Positions 42,485 through 48,259 of a DNA stretch of 48,259 nt are shown one piece after another. The notes under the pieces were generated by a model. That model saw only the letters and a list, made by a program, of their open reading frames with translations, was not told the DNA's origin and did no database searches. A program made the position numbers and the translations under genes. The DNA lies in the NCBI GenBank assembly GCA_964529265.1, contig CAZGVW010000162.1, positions 1 through 48,259 of the forward strand, read 5' to 3'. This DNA comes from CAZGVW01 sp964529265. Its GTDB lineage: Bacteria; Planctomycetota; Phycisphaerae; Phycisphaerales; UBA1924. The first letter of the stretch is position 1. Each line of letters begins with the position of its first letter.

Positions 42485-43762
42485 ATGACTCCCAGACCCC
42501 AACTCATCGGCCCTGCACTGCTCCTCGGCTTCAGCGCCGCCCTCATCATGTGGATCGCCGGCTACGCCCTGCACCTGCCCGGCGTGCGCCTGCCCGCCCC
42601 CCTGCTGCTCGCGCTCCTCCTGCTTCCTCTCATCGGGATCGGCGTGGTCGCCGGCCGCGGCTCGACGCTCGCGCACGCCTGCCGCCTCGGCGCCGCGGCC
42701 GGCTTCGTCGCCGGGCTTCTCAACCTCCTCGTCCTCGGCTCCGTCCCGCCGGAAGATCCCGCGCGGCGAGAGCCCCTGGCCCTCGTCATGTGGGCCGCCG
42801 GATGGGTTCTTTCCTCAGCCGCGCTCTCGAGCCTCTTCGCCATGATCGCTGCGGGCCTCACGCCGACGGCCCGCGAGGCTTCGCCCGCGCCGGCTTCGCG
42901 CTGGCTCGCGCGCTTTGCCCTGCTCACCGTCGCCTCGGTCCTCACGCTCATCGTCATCGGCGGCGTCGTGACCAGCGCGCAGGCCGGAATGGCCGTGCCC
43001 GATTGGCCCACGAGCGAAGGCTTCAACATGTTCCTCTACCCGATCGCGCGCATGACCGGCGGACGCCTCTATGAGCACGCGCATCGTCTCTTCGGCGCCT
43101 ATGTCGGCCTCGCCACGTTCGCGCTCATGGTCTATGGCGTCATCGTCGATCGCCGCCGCTGGGTGCGCTGGACGCTGCTCGGCGCGTTCCTTTTGGTGTG
43201 CACCCAGGGCGTGCTCGGCGGCGGCCGCGTCGAACTCGACGCCCGCGCCCTCGCATTCATCCACGGCGTCTCGGCTCAACTCGTCTTCGCGCTGCTCTGC
43301 GCGATCGCGGCGTTTCTCTCACCCACGTGGTTGGAAGCCCCTCCGCCCGCTCCGGGCGGGCGCGCCACACGCGGCCTCGCCCTCGCCGCGTGGATCATCC
43401 TTCTCGTTCAGGTTGCCCTCGGCGCCGCCGGACGCCACTTCGACGCCAACCTCCACGCCATCTTCGCGCACGTCGGCTTCTCCGTCGTCGCGCTCATCGC
43501 CGTCATTGCTCTCGGCGCTCGCCTCCGCGGCCGGCACGCCGATCTCTTCCCCCTCCGCCGAATCGGCGCTGGGCTGCTCCACGGCGTTTCGTTTCAGATG
43601 TTCCTCGGCCTCGCGGCGCTCTGGGCCGTGCTCTCCTGGCGCGAGAGCGATCCCACGCTTGAAGTCATCCTCGCCACCGCGCATCAGACGGTCGGCGCGA
43701 TCATCTTCGCGCTCGCCACGCTCGCCCTGGTCTGGACGCGCCGCCGCCTCGCCGCAACCTGA
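42485..43762 (+). CDS. ctaA: Heme A synthase CtaA/COX15 with N-terminal membrane extension
   Basis: A 425-residue membrane enzyme that converts heme O to heme A for the oxidase encoded next to it. The catalytic part starts near residue 140 and shows the four conserved histidine sites: YEHAHRLFGAYVG, LAFIHGVSAQ, LHAIFAHVGFS and ATAHQTVGAIIF. The segment VVTSAQAGMAVPDWPTSEG is the usual first loop. The first 130 residues are extra: about four hydrophobic helices (for example LIGPALLLGFSAALIMWIAG) that are not part of the standard enzyme. Transcription is divergent from actA. Heme O synthase is not in the window. Confidence 0.92.
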   Translation: MTPRPQLIGPALLLGFSAALIMWIAGYALHLPGVRLPAPLLLALLLLPLIGIGVVAGRGSTLAHACRLGAAAGFVAGLLNLLVLGSVPPEDPARREPLALVMWAAGWVLSSAALSSLFAMIAAGLTPTAREASPAPASRWLARFALLTVASVLTLIVIGGVVTSAQAGMAVPDWPTSEGFNMFLYPIARMTGGRLYEHAHRLFGAYVGLATFALMVYGVIVDRRRWVRWTLLGAFLLVCTQGVLGGGRVELDARALAFIHGVSAQLVFALLCAIAAFLSPTWLEAPPPAPGGRATRGLALAAWIILLVQVALGAAGRHFDANLHAIFAHVGFSVVALIAVIALGARLRGRHADLFPLRRIGAGLLHGVSFQMFLGLAALWAVLSWRESDPTLEVILATAHQTVGAIIFALATLALVWTRRRLAAT

Positions 43763-43788
43763 TCGTTGCGCGACGTCGTGGGCGCGAA

Positions 43789-44259
43789 TTACTCCGGCTT
43801 GCCGCCGCTCATGTCGTAGATCCAGTGATCCACGGCCCGCCCGTACTCCAGCACGTCGCCCTTCCCGAAGAACAGGCTCAACTCCCGCTCCGCCGCCTCC
43901 GGACTGTCCGAGCCGTGGATCAGGTTGAACGAGTTTGAGACGCCGAAGTCGCCGCGGATCGTCCCCGGCTCCGCCTTCGAGCCGAACGTCGCCCCCATCA
44001 TCTTGCGGCTGATGTTGATCGCGTCGTTCCCGCGGATCGCCAGCACGAGCACCGGCGCGCTCGTCATGAACCGCACCAGCGATGCGTAGAACGGCTTGCT
44101 CTTGTGCGCCTCGTAATGCCGCGCCGCGAGGTCCTGCGAGATCATCATCATCCTGCAGCCCGCGATCTGCAGGCCCTTGCGCTCGAAGCGCGAGATGATC
44201 TCGCCCATGAAGCCCCGCTGCACCGCATCGGGCTTGAGAATGATCAGCGTCGTCTGCAT
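43789..44259 (-). CDS. ndk: Nucleoside diphosphate kinase
   Basis: A 156-residue kinase that balances nucleoside triphosphates in the cytoplasm. The phosphohistidine is H115 in SNSFNLIHGSDSPEAAERE. The opening TTLIILKPDAVQRGFMGEII and ISRKMMGATFGS are family signatures. The length is slightly above the usual 140-150 because of the C-terminal AVDHWIYDMSGGKPE part. ATG 44259 is chosen because AAGGAG lies close upstream; the longer open frame is not conserved-looking. It converges with ctaA, 26 bp apart. Confidence 0.97.
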   Translation of the reverse strand: MQTTLIILKPDAVQRGFMGEIISRFERKGLQIAGCRMMMISQDLAARHYEAHKSKPFYASLVRFMTSAPVLVLAIRGNDAINISRKMMGATFGSKAEPGTIRGDFGVSNSFNLIHGSDSPEAAERELSLFFGKGDVLEYGRAVDHWIYDMSGGKPE

Positions 44260-44498
44260 GGCCTTGCGCTCTCCTTCCCGCTCTCCGTGCCTCCGGGATC
44301 GGGGGAAACACGATAACCACTGCGGACCTCGCGTGCCGCTGCGCCATTCCCGCCGGAACGCGAGCAAATCCCCCGTGTTCCCCCCCTTTCACAAAGTCCC
44401 GCCGGGCCCCGTCCGATCATTCTGGCAGGCCGTTTGCTGCCCGCTTCACGCGATCGCGCCCACAGCGCGCCACGCCCGCGAGAAGAAAAGGAGCCGTC

Positions 44499-45779
44499 AT
44501 GAAGATCTCACCCGCCTCCTCCGCCGACATCCGCGCCGTCGCCACCCCGCGCAGCGCCGCGGCCGCGCAGGCGTCGGCCCCCGCGACCGATGCCTCCGCC
44601 GCGGCTGACCGCTCCCTGACGCCTCCGACCTCCTTCAAACGCATAGACACCTTCGAGCGCACCTCGCCCATCGGCGCGGAAACCGCCCCGGCGAAGACCC
44701 AGGACGCCGAGCGCGACGCAACCCTCGGCGCGCCGCCCCCGCAGATTCCGCCGACGCCCGCGCAGACTCAGCCGGCGCCCTTTGCGCCCGCGTCCGAGCC
44801 TCAGACCGATTCCGCCGAAGCCGATCGCACATTCAACTCCAAGGATCGCGACACGCTCCTCGGCCTCTGGGGCGCACGCTCCTCCGACTCGCGCTTCGAT
44901 GCCCAGTACGACCTGAACGCCGATGGCGTCATCAACTCCACCGACCTCGCGAGCCTCCTCGGCCGCTTCCGGCCCGATGAGCCCTATTCGCCGCCCCCCT
45001 CCGGGCCCGCTCCCTCACAGCCGTCCGCAGGCCCGCGCCTCTCGCCCGACCTGAAGAGCCTCCTCGGCTCCTTCGGCCGCCGTGAGGGCGACGAGGGCTT
45101 CAACGCCGCGTACGACTACGACGGCGACGGCCGCATCACCTCCTACGACCTCGCGCAGCACCTCGGCCGCAGCGCCTCATCCGGCTCGTCCGAGCCGCCG
45201 CGCACCGACCCGCCGACAACCCCCTCCTCGACCTCCGATCCCGTGCTCGACGCCATCCGCGCCGCCTGGGGCGCACGCGCGGGCGAAGCGAAGTTCGACG
45301 CCGAACTCGATCTCGATGGAGACGGCGCCATCAACGCGCGCGATCTCGCCTTCCACCTCGGCGCCGCCCGCAACTCCGGGTCCGGGGGCGCGCCCTCCGG
45401 CGGCGACTCCGCAGGCGGCGCATCCGCCGCCGGCGCGTCATCTGCGCCCGAGTCCATCGCCGAGTCCGTGAAGGCCCTCCTCGCCGCCTTCGGTCGCCGC
45501 ACCGGCGACCAGGGCTTCGAGACGCGTTTCGATGAGGACTCCGACGGCGCCATCACCTCGCGCGACCTGGCGCAACTCTTGGGCCGCCTGGCCCGAGGCG
45601 CAGCCCCGGCGAACGAGGGCGCCCCCACGCGCCAGTTCACCCAGGCCGATATCGAGAGCCTCCGCGCCGCCTGGGGCGCCCGCTCCGGCGATCAGCGCTT
45701 CGTCGCCGATTACGACTTCGACGCCGACGGCGCCATCACCTCGCGCGACCTCGCCAACCTGCTCGGCCGCCTGCGCTGA
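44499..45779 (+). CDS. Five-repeat EF-hand/dockerin-like protein without signal peptide
   Basis: A 426-residue protein I cannot assign to a named family. The first 110 residues are Ala/Pro/Thr rich and look disordered, with no signal peptide. Five repeats of about 35 residues follow, each with a helix carrying (L)xxxWG or FGRR, then a calcium-type loop and DLxxLLGR. The loops are DLNADGVINSTDL (about 137), DYDGDGRITSYDL (206), DLDGDGAINARDL (271), DEDSDGAITSRDL (347) and DFDADGAITSRDL (407). They are joined by Pro/Ser/Gly linkers. The loops match those in the dockerin-like tails of the secreted proteins here. AAGGAG is 7 nt before the ATG. A calcium-binding scaffold in the cytoplasm is the simplest reading; export by another route is possible. 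Confidence 0.8.
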   Translation: MKISPASSADIRAVATPRSAAAAQASAPATDASAAADRSLTPPTSFKRIDTFERTSPIGAETAPAKTQDAERDATLGAPPPQIPPTPAQTQPAPFAPASEPQTDSAEADRTFNSKDRDTLLGLWGARSSDSRFDAQYDLNADGVINSTDLASLLGRFRPDEPYSPPPSGPAPSQPSAGPRLSPDLKSLLGSFGRREGDEGFNAAYDYDGDGRITSYDLAQHLGRSASSGSSEPPRTDPPTTPSSTSDPVLDAIRAAWGARAGEAKFDAELDLDGDGAINARDLAFHLGAARNSGSGGAPSGGDSAGGASAAGASSAPESIAESVKALLAAFGRRTGDQGFETRFDEDSDGAITSRDLAQLLGRLARGAAPANEGAPTRQFTQADIESLRAAWGARSGDQRFVADYDFDADGAITSRDLANLLGRLR

Positions 45780-45891
45780 TCCGCGCACCGCCGCCCGCTG
45801 AACATCCATAACCCCAGCCCGCGCGAACACCGCGCGCTCGCCGTCACCGTGCGCTGCGCCTCTCGGCATGGTCGCGCGCCCCCCTGTCTGC

Positions 45892-45897
45892 TACGCT
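45892..45897 (+). promoter_or_regulatory. -10 box placed for a leaderless start (top6B)
   Basis: TACGCT ends 6 nt before the ATG at 45904, with no Shine-Dalgarno. It supports 45904 rather than the longer frame beginning at 45868. Confidence 0.4.
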
Positions 45898-45903
45898 TCC
45901 GCC

Positions 45904-48036
45904 ATGACGATGACTGCACGGATGCCCTCAAAAAAGAAGAAACGGTCACGGAAGACCAGAGCCTCCGACAGACACCAGACCTCCGGCCCTTCCGCAGCGC
46001 ACACGGCGCCCCCCGACGACGAAGCGCCGCCTCCGGCCGCTGACAAGGCCCGTCGCCCGAAGAAGCGCCGCGGCGCCGGCGACGGCCAGCCCGTTACCGC
46101 CGAAACGCTCGCCGGCAAGCAACGCGAAATCTCCGTCTCCGAGTTCTTCGCCAAGAACCGCCACCTCCTCGGCTTCGATAACCCGCGCAAGGCGCTCCTC
46201 ACCACCGTCAAGGAAGCCGTGGATAACTCCCTCGACGCCTGCGAGGAAGCCGGCATCCTCCCCGAAATCGCCGTCACCATCGAGCACCTGCCGCAGATCG
46301 GCGAGGGCCGATACCGCATCACCATCGAGGACAACGGCCCCGGCGTCGTGCGCCGCCAGATCGACAACATCTTCGGAAAACTGCTCTTTGGCTCCAAGTT
46401 CCACCGCCTGAAGATGTCCCGCGGCCAGCAGGGCATCGGCATCTCCGCCGCGGGCATGTACGGCCTCATGACCACCGGCCGCCCCATGGTCATCGTCACA
46501 CGCCCGAAGAAGGGCCGCCCCGCGCACCACGTCGAACTCGCGATGGACACCACGAAGAACCGCCCCGAGGTCTCCGTGGATGTCGAGACCGACGACTTCC
46601 CCGACCACACCGGCACGCGCGTCACCATCGAACTCGAGGCCCGCTACACCCGCGGCCGCACCAGTGTTGACGAGTACCTCGAGCAGACCGCCATCGCCAA
46701 CCCCCACGCGCGCTTCGTCTACAGACCGCCCTCAACGAAGCCCGCCGCGGACGAAGACGACTCCCAGCACACGCTCCACCCCGGTGAAGCGGCGCCTTCC
46801 GGCCCCGCAGCGCCCGAGATCCCGCACGCCGATGCCTTGGATCGCACCACGCAGGTCGGCGACGTCATCGTCTTCCCCCGCGGCGTGAAGGAACTGCCGC
46901 CCGAGCCCATCGAGATCAAGCCCCACCCCCAGGGCGTCGAACTCGGCACGCTCATGCGCATGTTCAAGCAGACCGAGCACTCAAACCTCGGCGGCTTCCT
47001 CGAAGGTGAGTTCTCGCGCGTCAGCAACGCCAAGGCGCAGGAGATCGCCACCGCCGCCAACCTCACACCGCGCACACGCGTCTCCGGCCTCGGCCACAAG
47101 GAGGCCGAAGCGCTCTACAAAGCCATCCAGGCCACCAGACTCCAGTCCCCGCCCCTCAACTGCCTCGCCCCCATCGGCCCCCGCCAGATCCTCGCCGGCC
47201 TCCTCAAAGGCGTGCGCGCCGAGTTCTACACCGCCTCCACCCGCCCGCCCGCCGTCTACCGCGGCAACCCCTTCCAGATCGAAGTCGGCGTCGCCTTCGG
47301 CGGCGAACTCCCCGCCGATCAGCCCGCTCGCGTCATCCGCTTCGCCAACCGCGTTCCGCTGCTCTACCAGCAGTCCGCCTGCGCCTCCTTCAAGGCCGTC
47401 CTCGAAACCACCTGGCGCAACTATGGCCTCAGCCAGAGCCGCGGCGCCGTCCCCGAAGCGCCCCTCGTCGTCATGATCCACATGGCCAGCGTCTGGGTGC
47501 CCTTCACCAGCGAGAGCAAGGAGGCCATCGCCGATTACGACGAGATCCGCAAGGAAATGCGCCTCGCGCTCCAGGAATGCGGCCGCAAACTCGCGACCTA
47601 CCTCCGCCGCCGCCAGCGCATCCGCCGCGAAGGCGCCCGCCGCGACATCTTCGAGCGCTACATCCCCGAAGTCGTGCGCGCCCTCACCGCCATCAAGCCC
47701 GATCTCAATGCCGATCGCCTCGCGAAGGACCTCCAGAACGTCGCGCGCACCCGCACCGAGGTCGCCGACGAGGAGTTCGATGAGGAAGGCCGCCGCATCG
47801 CCCGGCGCGAAGCCTCCGAGCCCGCCGACGAGCACACCGTGATCATCGAATCCGCCGCGGCGCCCACCGGCGAGGACGATGACGATGCGCCCGCGGCGCC
47901 CTCCTCTGCGCCCACCGACACCGACCCCGCCGACTCCCCAGATCGCCCGCGCCGCAAGAAGAAGAAAAAGAAGAAGCGCCGCCTCGCGCCCCCCACCGCC
48001 GAATCCGGCGACGAGGCCCAGGATTCCCTCTTCTAG
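45904..48036 (+). CDS. top6B: DNA topoisomerase VI subunit B
   Basis: A 710-residue ATPase subunit of type IIB topoisomerase, which with subunit A passes one duplex through another. The GHKL ATP site is complete: EAVDNSLDA near 104, EDNGPG near 142 and RGQQGIGIS near 173. A helix-two-turn-helix-like middle part and the transducer domain with the switch-lysine region PFTSESKEAIADYDEIRKEM follow. Topoisomerase VI is typical of archaea and plants and uncommon in bacteria. Both ends are strongly basic and low in complexity: PSKKKKRSRKTRAS at the start and a run of lysines followed by RRLAPPTAESGDE at the end. The usual length is about 530-660. The following gene starts 52 bp later. Confidence 0.95.
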   Translation: MTMTARMPSKKKKRSRKTRASDRHQTSGPSAAHTAPPDDEAPPPAADKARRPKKRRGAGDGQPVTAETLAGKQREISVSEFFAKNRHLLGFDNPRKALLTTVKEAVDNSLDACEEAGILPEIAVTIEHLPQIGEGRYRITIEDNGPGVVRRQIDNIFGKLLFGSKFHRLKMSRGQQGIGISAAGMYGLMTTGRPMVIVTRPKKGRPAHHVELAMDTTKNRPEVSVDVETDDFPDHTGTRVTIELEARYTRGRTSVDEYLEQTAIANPHARFVYRPPSTKPAADEDDSQHTLHPGEAAPSGPAAPEIPHADALDRTTQVGDVIVFPRGVKELPPEPIEIKPHPQGVELGTLMRMFKQTEHSNLGGFLEGEFSRVSNAKAQEIATAANLTPRTRVSGLGHKEAEALYKAIQATRLQSPPLNCLAPIGPRQILAGLLKGVRAEFYTASTRPPAVYRGNPFQIEVGVAFGGELPADQPARVIRFANRVPLLYQQSACASFKAVLETTWRNYGLSQSRGAVPEAPLVVMIHMASVWVPFTSESKEAIADYDEIRKEMRLALQECGRKLATYLRRRQRIRREGARRDIFERYIPEVVRALTAIKPDLNADRLAKDLQNVARTRTEVADEEFDEEGRRIARREASEPADEHTVIIESAAAPTGEDDDDAPAAPSSAPTDTDPADSPDRPRRKKKKKKKRRLAPPTAESGDEAQDSLF

Positions 48037-48088
48037 AACGCAATCCCCCCGCGCGCCCACTCAGCCCGCCCGCCGAGAGAGACCCCCC

Positions 48089-48259
48089 ATGGCGAAGAAA
48101 AAAGTCCGCCGCAAGCCCCAACCATCATCCGTCGCCGCCGCGCCGGCCACATCCGCGCCGAAGCCCCGCCGCCGCGCCCGCAATTCCGGGGGCGCAGGCG
48201 GCGCCGACACCACCGAGCGCCTCATCCACCTCGCCACCGACCTCGCCAAACAGGCCGCC
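48089..48259 (+). CDS. Probable DNA topoisomerase VI subunit A, N-terminal fragment
   Basis: Only 57 residues are inside the window; the frame is open at the end. It starts MAKKKVRRKPQPSSVAAAPA, continues as a basic, Ala/Pro-rich tail (APKPRRRARNSGGAGG) and then a helix-like TTERLIHLATDLAKQA. The position right after top6B, the matching basic tail style and the helical start are consistent with Top6A (Spo11-like), which usually pairs with subunit B. The catalytic tyrosine region is not covered, so the name is inference. Confidence 0.55.
   Translation, partial: MAKKKVRRKPQPSSVAAAPATSAPKPRRRARNSGGAGGADTTERLIHLATDLAKQAA

Noticed and set aside
1..48259. tRNA, rRNA, CRISPR or insertion sequence
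   Set aside because: No T-loop-like GGTTCGAATCC context outside genes, no regular spacer repeats, no transposase or integrase and no terminal repeats were seen by eye; a tRNAscan or CRISPR finder run would settle it.

Overview
The window is a stretch of GC-rich bacterial chromosome with no mobile element, CRISPR array, rRNA or tRNA gene that I can recognise. It most probably comes from a planctomycete of the Phycisphaerae. The reasons are the short dockerin-like tail (GDGVVNSADLALLLGAWG type) on several secreted proteins, a PAPGALAL...RRRRR C-terminal sorting tail, a large alternative complex III (ACIII) plus caa3 oxidase cluster, and an archaeal-type topoisomerase VI. The taxonomic call is an inference from protein style, not from a marker-gene tree.

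Layout: (1) 1-7.1 kb: the 3' part of uvrB, a secreted dockerin-tailed protein, a GT4-type glycosyltransferase, uvrA and a small cupin. (2) 7.1-12.8 kb: a second dockerin-tailed secreted protein, an APH-fold phosphotransferase, a stand-alone tRNA-binding (MetRS C-terminal) domain, a PBP4-type D-Ala-D-Ala carboxypeptidase and a secreted matrixin-like metalloprotease with a dockerin-like tail. (3) 12.8-17.8 kb: a YyaL/DUF255 protein fused to a DsbD-alpha-like domain, a ParA-type ATPase overlapping a VanZ-like gene, and a protein with a C-terminal sorting tail. (4) 17.9-25.6 kb: murJ, alpha-glucan phosphorylase, rnhA, a frameshifted secreted protein with a structured leader, a small membrane-anchored protein, and thyX with an unusual phased repeat in its promoter. 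(5) 25.7-42.1 kb, all on the minus strand: one long respiratory unit read actA-B-C-D-E-F, a small membrane protein, SCO, coxB-A-C-D, a two-TM protein and an MFS transporter. (6) 42.1-44.3 kb: divergent ctaA (heme A synthase) and convergent ndk. (7) 44.5-48.3 kb: a cytoplasmic protein with five dockerin/EF-hand-like repeats, then topoisomerase VI subunit B and the start of what is probably subunit A.

How the genes fit together: ACIII oxidises quinol and passes electrons to the caa3 oxidase, whose CoxB carries its own cytochrome c domain. SCO loads CuA and CtaA makes heme A, so most of a complete terminal respiratory branch and part of its assembly kit are here. UvrA/UvrB (repair), Top6 (topology), RNase HI, ThyX and Ndk (nucleotides) form a scattered DNA-metabolism theme. 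MurJ, PBP4 and the secreted proteins serve the envelope.

The most notable observations are: a recurring TANNNT box 5-8 nt before the start codon of seven genes that lack a Shine-Dalgarno sequence (predicted leaderless transcripts); four CTGNC units at exact 10-bp spacing upstream of thyX; His/Asp/Gly-rich tails on six different ACIII/caa3 subunits; the five-repeat EF-hand protein next to a bacterial topoisomerase VI with strongly basic tails; and a candidate structured RNA ahead of a frameshifted gene.
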